From NCBI GenBank assembly GCA_002892395.1, contig NBBL01000001.1, positions 281,331-345,330 on the forward strand: DNA of 64,000 nucleotides, written 5' to 3'. How positions within the stretch are numbered: the first letter of the stretch is position 1; each line of letters opens with the position of its first letter. Both the position numbers and the translations under genes were made by a program. The notes below the pieces were generated by a model. It was not told the origin of the DNA and did no database searches. It saw only the letters and a list, made by a program, of their open reading frames with translations. Below are positions 7,893 to 16,448 of the stretch, in pieces. The DNA comes from Lachnospiraceae bacterium. Its GTDB lineage: Bacteria > Bacillota > Clostridia > Lachnospirales > Lachnospiraceae.

Positions 7893-9343
7893 TCTGTCTT
7901 TGCCCCTGCCAGCCAGTCATAAAGTTCCTGATACTTAAGCGCAGAGCGCTTCCAGGAAAAATCCTGTTCCATTGCTCTGTCCACAATTCGGTTCCAGTCT
8001 CTTCTCCGGTCTCGGAATATCATTTTTGCGTAGTTTACGACACGAAGCATCTCGTGCGCGTTGTAATTGGCAAAGCTGAATCCGGTTCCGGTTCCCTCGT
8101 ACTCATTATACGGCTCAACGGTGTCCCGCAGTCCCCCGGTTTCCCGCACGATCGGAACCGTTCCGTAGCGAAGTGCAATGAGCTGTGAGAGTCCGCAGGG
8201 CTCAAAGAGAGAGGGCATCAGGTAAGCGTCGCAGCCGGCATAGATGCGGTGTGCCAGCTCCTCCGAATAGTAAATCTGGGCAGACACCCTGTCGTGATAC
8301 TTCCAGTCAAAGTAGCGGAGCATATTTTCATAGCGCCCCTCCCCTGTGCCCAGAACAATCAGTTGCACATCCTCCCCGCAAAGCTCATCCATGACACATT
8401 GAATCAGATCCAATCCCTTTTGTGACGTCAATCGGGACACGATCCCCAGCATAAAGCATTTGTCATTCTCCGCCAGTCCCAACTGGCGCTGCAGTGCCAG
8501 CTTGTTTTTTTTCTTTTCCTTTCGGAACCGATCCAGATCATAGTTTTTTACGATCAGCGGATCCGTCTCCGGATTGTAGATCTCATAATCAATTCCGTTG
8601 ACAATGCCCCGCAGATCGTTTCTTCTTGCGCGCATAAGACCGTCCAGTCCTTCCCCGTAGAAGGGAGACTGAATTTCCTCCGCGTAGCTTTCGCTCACGG
8701 TGGTCACAGCATCCGCATAGACGATTCCGCCCTTCAGATAATTCCCGTTCCGATACGCCTCCAGCTTGTCCGGCGTAAAGTAGTAGTCGGAAAGTCCGGT
8801 GAGGCGCTGCACCGTCCCCACATCCCACACGCCCTGGAACTTCAGATTGTGAATCGTGAGCACCGTCTTGATCCCGCGGAAAAATTCCCCACCCTGAAAG
8901 TGATCCTTGAGATAAACCGGGATCAGCGCCGTCTGCCAGTCATGACAGTGGATGATATCCGGGCGGAATCCGATAACCGGCAGCGCAGAAAGCACTGCCT
9001 GTGAAAAAAACGCAAATTTCTCCAAGTCATACAGCCAATCTCCGTAGGGGGCATAGCCGGAAAAATAGCCTTCATTGTCGATCAGATAGTAGGTGACCCC
9101 TGCATCCTCATATTTCAAAATTCCCACATAGCGATCCTGACCGTTATAGTACATATAGAAATGATTGACGTAGACAAACTTGGCCCGCATTTCTTCCGGA
9201 ATGCAAAGATATTTCGGGATGATCACACGCACATCAAAGTATCTCTTGTCACAGCATTTCGGCAGTGCGCCCACCACATCCGCAAGCCCTCCCGTCTTGA
9301 CAAAGGGAACCGCCTCTGAAGCCGCAAACAGTATATTTTTCAA
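7889..9343 (-). CDS. glgA: Glycogen synthase (ADP-glucose type)
   Basis: Transfers glucose from ADP-glucose to the growing alpha-1,4-glucan; cytosolic GT5 glycosyltransferase of 484 residues, the usual length. N-terminal KTGGLADVVGALP is the ADP-glucose-binding loop (lysine at 16). SRLTSQKGLD near residue 300 and the C-terminal MPSLFEPCGLSQLIALRYG segment complete the GT-B active site, with the conserved glutamate in FEPCG. No glgB, glgC or glgP is nearby, so glgA is detached from the rest of the pathway. It lies 13 bases after recN and overlaps the DUF212 gene by 4 bases. Confidence 0.95.
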   Translation of the reverse strand: MKNILFAASEAVPFVKTGGLADVVGALPKCCDKRYFDVRVIIPKYLCIPEEMRAKFVYVNHFYMYYNGQDRYVGILKYEDAGVTYYLIDNEGYFSGYAPYGDWLYDLEKFAFFSQAVLSALPVIGFRPDIIHCHDWQTALIPVYLKDHFQGGEFFRGIKTVLTIHNLKFQGVWDVGTVQRLTGLSDYYFTPDKLEAYRNGNYLKGGIVYADAVTTVSESYAEEIQSPFYGEGLDGLMRARRNDLRGIVNGIDYEIYNPETDPLIVKNYDLDRFRKEKKKNKLALQRQLGLAENDKCFMLGIVSRLTSQKGLDLIQCVMDELCGEDVQLIVLGTGEGRYENMLRYFDWKYHDRVSAQIYYSEELAHRIYAGCDAYLMPSLFEPCGLSQLIALRYGTVPIVRETGGLRDTVEPYNEYEGTGTGFSFANYNAHEMLRVVNYAKMIFRDRRRDWNRIVDRAMEQDFSWKRSALKYQELYDWLAGAKTE

Positions 9344-9356
9344 TTCTCTCCTCCCA

Positions 9357-11024
9357 TCAACGTCCCGCTTCCTTCAATTCATCTGCCAGACGTTTCATTT
9401 CCCGGGCCGTTTCAAGAACCCCCTCTGTGATGACGCTTCCGCCGATCAGACGTCCCAGCTCCCCCACAATTTCCTCGCCGGAAATTTCGCGGATCCTCGT
9501 CCTGGTTCGGGTTCCGTCGCTTTCCTTCTCAAGCAGGTAATGGTGATCCGCCATGGCCGCGATCTGCGGAAGATGGGTGATGCAAAGCACCTGACGCGCG
9601 GCTCCGATCCGGTACAGCCGCTGGGAAACTGCCTGCGCCGTCCGTCCGCTGATTCCCGTGTCAATCTCATCAAAAATCAGACTTTCCATCTGATCCTGTG
9701 CGGCCAGCACTGTCTTTAGCGCCAGCATTATTCTCGACAGCTCTCCTCCGCTTGCCACCGCCCGAAGGGGCTTCACCGGCTCGCCCCGATTGGTGCTGAT
9801 ATAAAATTCTGCCGTGTCAATTCCCTGTTCCGAAAGCACGGCGCCTTTCCGAAATACAACCGAAAAGACAGCCTCCGGAAAGTTTAGCCCCCTGAGCTCT
9901 CTGATGACCCGTTCCTCCAGAGAACCGGCGCTCTCCCTCCGAAGGGACGAGATTTGCTCTGCTTTGCTTTGAAGCGCGGTGCAAAGCGCCGCTTCCTCAT
10001 TCTGCAGGGCTTCCCGGTTCGTCTCAAAATCCTCCAGGGATTCCAGCCGCTCTTTTTTCTCGGAAAGAAGGCGAAGAATCCCCGGCACATCCTCCCGGTA
10101 CTTGTCCTGCAGCCTTCGAATCTGATCCAGACGCTCCGCAATGTGTGCCAGCCTCTCCTCATCGCATTCCGTATCATCCAGATGCCCGCGAATCTCCCGC
10201 AGCGCGTCATCTGTGAGACTCTCAAGCTCAATGAGCTGCTTTGCCAGATCCTGAAGATCCGGTGCGTAGGGCAGCGTCTCACTGACTCTTCGAAGCGCTC
10301 TGGAAACGGAGCCCTCCTCCAAGCTTTCTCCGGCCTCGGAGAGCGCCTGACGGATCCGTTCTGCATTGTGCCCGCGGGTGTATTCAGTCTGGAGCCTCTC
10401 TTCCTCTCCCTCCTCAAGGCGCGCTTCCTCAATCTCCTGAATTTCATAGCGCAGGAGTTCCATTTCCCGTGCGCGCAGCGCATCATCCTCCCCCTGCTTC
10501 AATCTGTCGCGCAATTGCTGATAGCGTCGATATAAGCTCCCATAGGACGCCTTAATCTCCTGCAGCGCATCACCTGCCGTCAGATCAAGAAAACGAAGAT
10601 GGATCTCGGGATCAAACAGCGTCTGCACCTCATGCTGTCCGTGGATGTCGATGACAAGCGCCGCCAGCCTTCTGAGGAGACCTGCCGTAACGGTTCGGTC
10701 ATTGATGCGGAATGTGCTCCGATCCGCCGTGATTTTCCGGCTGACAATCAGCACGCCGTCGCTCTCCGGCTCCACGCCCAGCTGGAGAAGCCGCTCCCGC
10801 TTCTCAGCCCCGGAGATTTTGAACACCAGCTCAATGTACGCCGCGTCCGCCCCGGTGCGTATTGCTTCTCTTCCGCTTTTCCCCCCCAGCGCTGCCGCGA
10901 TGGAGTCGATCAGAATCGATTTTCCCGCCCCTGTCTCTCCGGAAAGCACATTTAATCCCTCCCGAAACTCCAGATCGGCCTGTTCGATCAATGCAAAATT
11001 TCTGATGTGAAGCTCCAGAAGCAT
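9357..11024 (-). CDS. recN: DNA repair ATPase RecN
   Basis: SMC-like ATPase that gathers broken DNA ends in double-strand break repair. 555 residues. The Walker A motif ETGAGKSILIDS lies near residue 30 and the Walker B/D-loop LIFDEIDTGISG near 470. Between them are long charged helices (about 150-370) forming the short coiled coil typical of RecN. Sits 11 bases after argR, the classical neighbour in Firmicutes. Start ATG at 11024 begins MLLELHIRNFALIEQ, the conserved RecN N-terminus. Confidence 0.96.
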   Translation of the reverse strand: MLLELHIRNFALIEQADLEFREGLNVLSGETGAGKSILIDSIAAALGGKSGREAIRTGADAAYIELVFKISGAEKRERLLQLGVEPESDGVLIVSRKITADRSTFRINDRTVTAGLLRRLAALVIDIHGQHEVQTLFDPEIHLRFLDLTAGDALQEIKASYGSLYRRYQQLRDRLKQGEDDALRAREMELLRYEIQEIEEARLEEGEEERLQTEYTRGHNAERIRQALSEAGESLEEGSVSRALRRVSETLPYAPDLQDLAKQLIELESLTDDALREIRGHLDDTECDEERLAHIAERLDQIRRLQDKYREDVPGILRLLSEKKERLESLEDFETNREALQNEEAALCTALQSKAEQISSLRRESAGSLEERVIRELRGLNFPEAVFSVVFRKGAVLSEQGIDTAEFYISTNRGEPVKPLRAVASGGELSRIMLALKTVLAAQDQMESLIFDEIDTGISGRTAQAVSQRLYRIGAARQVLCITHLPQIAAMADHHYLLEKESDGTRTRTRIREISGEEIVGELGRLIGGSVITEGVLETAREMKRLADELKEAGR

Positions 11025-11035
11025 ATGTTCTTCTC

Positions 11036-11491
11036 CTATCTCGCAGCGGTGATCATTTTCTTGACCTTTTCCATCAGGGTAAGGGTGTCGTCAATGGTTC
11101 TGACCGCGCACATAATGGTATCATCTCCGGCGATACAGCCCACCAGCTCGCTCAGATGCATTGCGTCAAGGGATGCCGCAACAGCCATCGCCATGCCGGC
11201 AACCGTCTTGATGACCAGAATGTTCTGTGCCCGATCCATGGACACAAATCCGTCTCTCAAAATACGAATGTACTTTTCTGAGTATCCGTCCAGCTTCTGC
11301 ATGACGGTGTATCGCTGCTTCCCGCTGTCCATCGATACCTTCGTGAGCTTTAATTCCCTGATATCTCGCGACACGGTGGCCTGTGTCACAGAGAAACCGG
11401 CTTCTCTCAGGCGCCAGGCCAGCTCCTCCTGTGTTTCAATCTCATACTTTCCAATCAATTCCACAATTTTGGAATGTCTTTCCAGCTTCAT
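11036..11491 (-). CDS. argR: Arginine repressor
   Basis: Hexameric arginine-responsive transcription factor. 151 residues. An N-terminal winged helix-turn-helix (about 1-70, with QEELAWRLREAG and TQATVSRDIREL as the DNA-contacting helices) precedes a C-terminal oligomerisation and arginine-binding domain (about 80-150, with GCIAGDDTIMCAVRT, which holds the Asp-Asp pair that contacts arginine). Placed between nadK and recN, the common Firmicutes order. No arginine gene is in the window, so its targets are elsewhere. Confidence 0.95.
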   Translation of the reverse strand: MKLERHSKIVELIGKYEIETQEELAWRLREAGFSVTQATVSRDIRELKLTKVSMDSGKQRYTVMQKLDGYSEKYIRILRDGFVSMDRAQNILVIKTVAGMAMAVAASLDAMHLSELVGCIAGDDTIMCAVRTIDDTLTLMEKVKKMITAAR

Positions 11492-11501
11492 TTCGGGTCT
11501 C

Positions 11502-12332
11502 CTATAGTGCCGACATCTTTTCCCGGAGCTGAGAAAGAAAGGATCCTCCCTCCAGGCGAATCAGTCTGGTTGTTGATTTTGATTCTTCAATCAGAACACG
11601 ACTCCCGGGCCTTAGTTCCCGCACCAGCGCGCCGTCAAAACTGACACTTGGCGTCCCCGCCGTTTCCTTCGGAATGACAACTTCCAGCCGATCCTCTGCG
11701 CGGAGGACAATGCTTGAGCGGTTCAGGGCATGCGGGCAAATCGGAGTCAAAATCTTCATGCGTGCGACCGGATCCACGATGGGACCTCCTGCACTCAGAT
11801 TGTACGCCGTAGAGCCTGTGGGAGTCGAAATAATTATACCATCAGCCTTATATTCATTCAAGAAAACTCCGTTGACACAAACTTCAAAATGAATCGGTCC
11901 CGAGCTGTAGCGCCGGGACACCACCAGCTCATTCAATGCAAGCTGTGTGTCTGTGACGGCGCCTGTCTCATCAATCAGTCTGCTTTCCAGCATCATGCGT
12001 TCTTCCAGCTGAACCCGATCCTGCAAAAGGGCGCGGATCAAAGCCGGAATCTCCGCTTCCCGGTTCACCGCCGTGAGGTAGCCCATGTGTCCCAGATTGA
12101 TCCCCACAATCGGGATTCCGCTTCCGGCGATGCAGCGCGCGGCCCGTATCATGGTTCCGTCTCCGCCCAGGGTAATCACACAGTCCGTTTTGCTGTCCAT
12201 CATGCCGCATTCCATGCTCCCGGAAGCTCGAACTGCCTCTGCGCCCTCCGAAAAAAGAAGCTGCCGCACGCGCTCCGCGCATTCCGGCGCCTCCACTTTT
12301 TTTCTGTTCACAACCAGCCAAAAACGCTTCAT
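11502..12332 (-). CDS. nadK: NAD kinase
   Basis: Phosphorylates NAD to NADP; cytosolic. 276 residues. TLGGDGTMIRAAR (GGDG motif near residue 56) and the NEYKADGIIIST / PTGSTAYNLSAGGP segment are diagnostic of the family. The ATG at 12332 (MKRFWLVVNRKK) forms an ATGA overlap with the end of tlyA; the open frame runs 32 codons further upstream inside tlyA, which I reject. The NADP it makes is also the substrate of the NfnAB enzyme encoded elsewhere in the window. Confidence 0.95.
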   Translation of the reverse strand: MKRFWLVVNRKKVEAPECAERVRQLLFSEGAEAVRASGSMECGMMDSKTDCVITLGGDGTMIRAARCIAGSGIPIVGINLGHMGYLTAVNREAEIPALIRALLQDRVQLEERMMLESRLIDETGAVTDTQLALNELVVSRRYSSGPIHFEVCVNGVFLNEYKADGIIISTPTGSTAYNLSAGGPIVDPVARMKILTPICPHALNRSSIVLRAEDRLEVVIPKETAGTPSVSFDGALVRELRPGSRVLIEESKSTTRLIRLEGGSFLSQLREKMSAL

Positions 12333-13177
12333 TCCCGCTCCTTTTTTGAGACCAGAGACGCATGCGCTTCTCTGACCATGGCAGCGATCCTCTCCTCCGT
12401 CACCGGCATGAGATCCGGGTATGCACACATCCGATCCGGAGAGATTGTGTCCAGGGACAGATCGTAAAGATATTCAATGTTCCCCTCCGGTCCCCGAATC
12501 GGAGAATAGGTGAGACCCTGCACCGAAAAGCCGGTTTCCTCCGCGTAGCGAACCGCCGCACGGATTACCTCTGTATGGACGGCCGGATCCCGCACCACGC
12601 CGTGCTTTCCCACCTTTTCTCGCCCCGCCTCAAACTGGGGCTTGATGAGAGCCGTCACCTCTCCATCCCCCTTAAGGAGCATCCGAACCGCGGGAAGTAC
12701 CTTTGACAGGGAAATAAAGGAGACATCAATGGAAGCAAAATCAATTGCCTCCGGCACTTCCTTCCGTGTCGCATAGCGGATATTGGTTTTTTCCAGACAG
12801 ACAACCCGGGAATCATTCCGAAGTCCCCAGTCCAGCTGCCCGTGTCCCACATCCACCGCATAGACCTTTGCTGCGCCGTTTTGCAGCATGCAGTCGGTGA
12901 AGCCTCCGGTGGAAGCACCCACATCCATGCAAATTCTGCCGGCAAGCTGTACGCCGAAGCGCTCCACTGCCTTTTCCAGCTTCAGTCCGCCGCGGCTCAC
13001 GTAGCGCAGTCGGCTGCCCCGCAGCTCAAGTTCCGCCTCTGTCGAAAATAAGCTGCCCGCCTTATCCTCCTTCTGCCCATTGACATAGACAATTCCGGAC
13101 ATAATCAGCGCCTTTGCCTTTTCCCGGCTGGAGGCCAGTTTCTTTTCGACAAGAAGAACATCCAGACGCTCTTTCAT
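12329..13177 (-). CDS. tlyA: TlyA-family rRNA methyltransferase
   Basis: Predicted 2'-O-methyltransferase of ribosomal RNA (historically called hemolysin A). 282 residues. An N-terminal S4 RNA-binding domain (about 1-65: LDVLLVEKKLASSREKAKAL) is followed by an FtsJ-like methyltransferase domain with the S-adenosylmethionine loop DVGASTGGFTDC near residue 90, VDVGHGQLDW, and catalytic-site phrases SIDVSFISL and LIKPQFEAGR. Fits the usual dxs-tlyA-nadK order. Overlaps nadK by 4 bases. Confidence 0.93.
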   Translation of the reverse strand: MKERLDVLLVEKKLASSREKAKALIMSGIVYVNGQKEDKAGSLFSTEAELELRGSRLRYVSRGGLKLEKAVERFGVQLAGRICMDVGASTGGFTDCMLQNGAAKVYAVDVGHGQLDWGLRNDSRVVCLEKTNIRYATRKEVPEAIDFASIDVSFISLSKVLPAVRMLLKGDGEVTALIKPQFEAGREKVGKHGVVRDPAVHTEVIRAAVRYAEETGFSVQGLTYSPIRGPEGNIEYLYDLSLDTISPDRMCAYPDLMPVTEERIAAMVREAHASLVSKKERE

Positions 13178-13213
13178 GCCACCCCCTGTTCTTTCCCGTA
13201 CACAACTGCTCCT

Positions 13214-15076
13214 TCAAAGCTTGAATCGTTCTCGTATTTTTTGAATCACGGAATCGGAATCAATTCCCAGGTGATTTCTCAAAACAGAGACATCCCCGTG
13301 TTCCACATAAGCGTCCGGCAACGCAATATGCAGGACGGAGACCTCCGGGTGATGCGTATGCAGCCAATCCGCCGCCTTCATTCCAAAACCGCCGGTCAAT
13401 ACATTTTCTTCCATGGTGATGATGCGCCTGTGGCTTCTTGCAAGGCGCTCAAGCAGCGCTTCATCCATCGGCTTAATAAAGCGGGCATTGGCAAGGGAGC
13501 AGGGATGCCCCAGCGCCTTCAGCTTCTCTCTCACATGCTCACCCGTGCTCACCATGCTTCCCACTGCGACAATTGCAGTCTCCGTCTCCTCGTAGAGCAT
13601 TTCGCCGCGCCCGAACTCAATTTTTTCTCTGAACTGCTCCAGCCCGCGATACGCTTGACCCCGGGGATATCGAATCGCAATCGGTCCGCCGTAGCGCAGT
13701 GCAAATGCCAGCTCATCCTCCAGCTCCCAACGATTCTTTGGAGCAAGTACAGTCATATTCGGAATACAGCTCAGATACGAAAGGTCAAAAATCCCCTGGT
13801 GGGTCTCGCCGTCCGCTCCCACCAGTCCTGCCCGGTCCACCGCGAAAATGACCGGAAGGTTCTGGATACAGACGTCGTGCAAAATCTGGTCAAACCCCCG
13901 CTGCAAAAAAGAGGAGTAGACGGCAACCACCGGCTTCATTCCCCCTGCCGCCAGTCCCGCCGCGCTGGTCACTGCATGCTGCTCCGCAATTCCCACGTCG
14001 AAAAACCGCTTTGGGAAGCGTCTTCCGAAGGCGGCAAGCCCCGTTCCGTCCGGCATGGCTGCCGTCACCCCCACAATAGAAGGATCCTGCTCTGCCAGCT
14101 CAATCAGCTTCTTTGAAAAGACATCTGTGTAATCCGGATATTCCTTGATCTTTTTCGACTGTCCCGTTCCCGGGTCAAAGGAAGCCACGCCATGGAAGCG
14201 ATCCGGATGGAGCTCCGCCGGCCGGTAGCCCTTTCCTTTTTGTGTGAGGACATGTACAAGCACCGGGCGGTTTAAGCGCTTCGCCTCCTCAAAGGTTCTA
14301 ACCAGCCTGCGGATATCATGCCCGTCCACAGGGCCCAGGTAGGTGATTCCCAGATTTTCAAACAGCATGCCGGGAATAAACAGCTGCTTAATCCCGTTCT
14401 TCGTGTTCCGAAGATATTCCACCATGCTCCGCCCGATCCCCGGAACCCCGCCGATTTTGTCTGCGATCTGTTCCTTCAGCCTGTTGTAGCCCTCCGAGGT
14501 ACGGATCGAATTCAGGTACTGAGACATGCCGCCCACATTCTCCGAGATGGACATGTGGTTGTCATTTAAGACGATGATGAAATTTTTTTTCAGTCTCGCC
14601 GTATTGTTCAGCGCTTCATATGCCATGCCGCCGGTCAGTGCACCGTCTCCGATAACGGAAACCACGCTGTAATGCTCCCCCCGCAGATCCCTGGCCTCTA
14701 CCATGCCGATTCCGGCGGAAATGGAGGTGGAGGAATGCCCTGTGTTAAATGCGTCACAGGGGCTTTCCCCCCGCTTCGGAAATCCGGAAATACCGCCGAA
14801 GCGGCGCAGACCGGAAAAATCTTTTTTCCTTCCGCTCAAGATTTTATGCGTATAGGACTGGTGTCCCACATCCCAGATAATTTTATCCTTCCTCGGATTG
14901 AACGCCAGGTACATCGCCATGGTCAGCTCCACCACGCCGAGATTACTTGCGAGATGACCTCCCGTCTCGCTGATGCTTCGGATCAGAAATGTCCTGATTT
15001 CCTTTGCAAGCCTCGGAAGATCCTTTTTTGGTATGCTCCGTATATCCTCCGGAGCATTGATCCTTTCTAATATCAT
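13214..15076 (-). CDS. dxs: 1-deoxy-D-xylulose-5-phosphate synthase
   Basis: Condenses pyruvate and glyceraldehyde 3-phosphate to DXP, the entry step of the methylerythritol isoprenoid pathway; thiamine-diphosphate enzyme. 620 residues, normal length. GHQSYTHKILSGR near residue 70, the ThDP motif GDGALTGGMAYEALNN near 145, and the pyrimidine-domain catalytic glutamate region FDVGIAEQHAVTSAAG near 365 are all present. The next gene upstream, the prenyl diphosphate synthase, uses the pathway's products. Confidence 0.96.
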   Translation of the reverse strand: MILERINAPEDIRSIPKKDLPRLAKEIRTFLIRSISETGGHLASNLGVVELTMAMYLAFNPRKDKIIWDVGHQSYTHKILSGRKKDFSGLRRFGGISGFPKRGESPCDAFNTGHSSTSISAGIGMVEARDLRGEHYSVVSVIGDGALTGGMAYEALNNTARLKKNFIIVLNDNHMSISENVGGMSQYLNSIRTSEGYNRLKEQIADKIGGVPGIGRSMVEYLRNTKNGIKQLFIPGMLFENLGITYLGPVDGHDIRRLVRTFEEAKRLNRPVLVHVLTQKGKGYRPAELHPDRFHGVASFDPGTGQSKKIKEYPDYTDVFSKKLIELAEQDPSIVGVTAAMPDGTGLAAFGRRFPKRFFDVGIAEQHAVTSAAGLAAGGMKPVVAVYSSFLQRGFDQILHDVCIQNLPVIFAVDRAGLVGADGETHQGIFDLSYLSCIPNMTVLAPKNRWELEDELAFALRYGGPIAIRYPRGQAYRGLEQFREKIEFGRGEMLYEETETAIVAVGSMVSTGEHVREKLKALGHPCSLANARFIKPMDEALLERLARSHRRIITMEENVLTGGFGMKAADWLHTHHPEVSVLHIALPDAYVEHGDVSVLRNHLGIDSDSVIQKIRERFKL

Positions 15077-15127
15077 CTCGTATCCTCTTTCCGATCCTGC
15101 CGTATGCCTTTGCTCCGGACAAGGAAC

Positions 15128-16030
15128 TCAGCTTCGCCTCTCAGTCAGCATGTCGATCAGAGAGAGCAGCATCTCCTTGTCCCCCGGAAGCTCCTCCAAA
15201 AGCTCTTTCGCCTCTGCCGTGAGCGTTAAGACCTCCTTCTCCGCCCGTTCCGGTCCGTAGAGACTTACGTAGGTCGTCTTTTGATTCTTCTCGTCCGAAT
15301 GAATCGGCTTTCCCAGCTCCTCCTCTGTGGAGCAGCTGTCTAAGATATCGTCTCGAATCTGAAACGCAATGCCCACTCTTCTCCCGATCTTTTCCATGAT
15401 GTCCAATTCACTGTACGTCGCCCCGCCGATCACTGATCCGATCATCAGTGCGGCTTCGATCAGTGCCGCTGTCTTGAGTCGATAGATAAAGCTCAATTGC
15501 TCCTCATTCAGCTTCTTTCCGGTCTCCTCCACATCGGCGGACTGACCTCCCAGCATGCCGCGAATGCCGCTCTTCTCACCCAAAATCCGCATGGCCTCAG
15601 CCGCCCGGGACGGCGAAGCGCTGTCCGCTGCGCTCTTCCCGACGATGGAAAGTGCCTCCAGCATCAGCCCGTCGCCTGCGAGAACAGCCATGGCCTCGCC
15701 ATAGCTGCACCAGGTTGTGGGTTTGCCCCGGCGCAGTGTGTCGTTGTCCATGCAGGGCAAGTCATCATGGATCAGAGAAAACGTGTGAATCATCTCAATC
15801 GCTGCCATGAAGGGGGCCACATCGCCGATCCAGGCATCCCGGCTCTCTCCGCAATTTTCAGCGAAGCACCGGCACGCCTCGTACATCAAAATGGGACGGA
15901 TACGCTTGCCTCCGTTCTCCACTGCCTCGTTCATCGCGCGGACGACAGTTTTCTGAAGTCCCTTCTCCGCCGGCAGAAACTGCTGAATCAAGCGATTGAC
16001 TTCCGTGCTGTCATACTGAAATCCACTCAT
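15128..16030 (-). CDS. ispA: Polyprenyl (farnesyl-type) diphosphate synthase
   Basis: Elongates isoprenyl diphosphates by head-to-tail condensation, supplying farnesyl diphosphate for undecaprenyl carriers. 300 residues. The two aspartate-rich motifs are clear: HDDLPCMDND (first, about residue 85) with RRGKPTTW after it, and RDDILD (second, about residue 228). FQIRDDILDS with EEELGKP is typical of the short-chain IspA group; exact chain length cannot be read with certainty. Start ATG overlaps the xseB stop (ATGA). Confidence 0.92.
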   Translation of the reverse strand: MSGFQYDSTEVNRLIQQFLPAEKGLQKTVVRAMNEAVENGGKRIRPILMYEACRCFAENCGESRDAWIGDVAPFMAAIEMIHTFSLIHDDLPCMDNDTLRRGKPTTWCSYGEAMAVLAGDGLMLEALSIVGKSAADSASPSRAAEAMRILGEKSGIRGMLGGQSADVEETGKKLNEEQLSFIYRLKTAALIEAALMIGSVIGGATYSELDIMEKIGRRVGIAFQIRDDILDSCSTEEELGKPIHSDEKNQKTTYVSLYGPERAEKEVLTLTAEAKELLEELPGDKEMLLSLIDMLTERRS

Positions 16031-16416
16031 ATCTCTCCCTCACCGTCCAGAACAAGGATGTCCTTCTCCACCTGATCGATCCTTCCGTTGATGTCCTTCA
16101 CAAGCTTCATTCCCTGCTCATAGAGGGAAAATGACTGCTCCAATGAAACCGCTTCGTCCTCCATGCTGCGAAGAATTCCTTCCAGCTGCTCCAGGCAGCT
16201 GTCAATCGTGGGCAGCGGCGGCTCTTTTTCTTCTTCCGGCAGCTTCTCCTGTATTCCAGCCTGCTCCTTTTGTGTCTCAGACAGCTTCTGCTGTCCCTCA
16301 GGCGGCTCCTTTTGCGCCTCAGGCAGTTCCTTCTGTTCCCCGGGCTGTTCCCGCTGCGGCTCTGACTGCTTCCTTTGCGCCTGCTGCGTCCGTTTGCCTC
16401 CGGCAGTCCCTTCCAT
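16027..16416 (-). CDS. xseB: Exodeoxyribonuclease VII small subunit with a low-complexity N-terminal extension
   Basis: Partner of XseA in the nuclease that degrades single-stranded DNA to oligonucleotides. The last 60 residues are a normal XseB: SCLEQLEGILRSMED, SLEQSFSLYEQGMKL and a final coiled helix. The first 65 residues are a Gln/Glu/Lys/Pro-rich series of degenerate repeats of about 7-9 residues (such as EQPGEQKELPEAQKE), making the protein 129 residues against about 70-80 usual. There is no alternative Met close to the domain, and the ATG at 16416 has AGGAGG 12 bases ahead, so the extension appears to be translated. Overlaps ispA by 4 bases. Confidence 0.88.
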   Translation of the reverse strand: MEGTAGGKRTQQAQRKQSEPQREQPGEQKELPEAQKEPPEGQQKLSETQKEQAGIQEKLPEEEKEPPLPTIDSCLEQLEGILRSMEDEAVSLEQSFSLYEQGMKLVKDINGRIDQVEKDILVLDGEGEI

Positions 16417-16448
16417 TGCTTGTCTTTTCCTCCTGTTTCATCTGTCTT

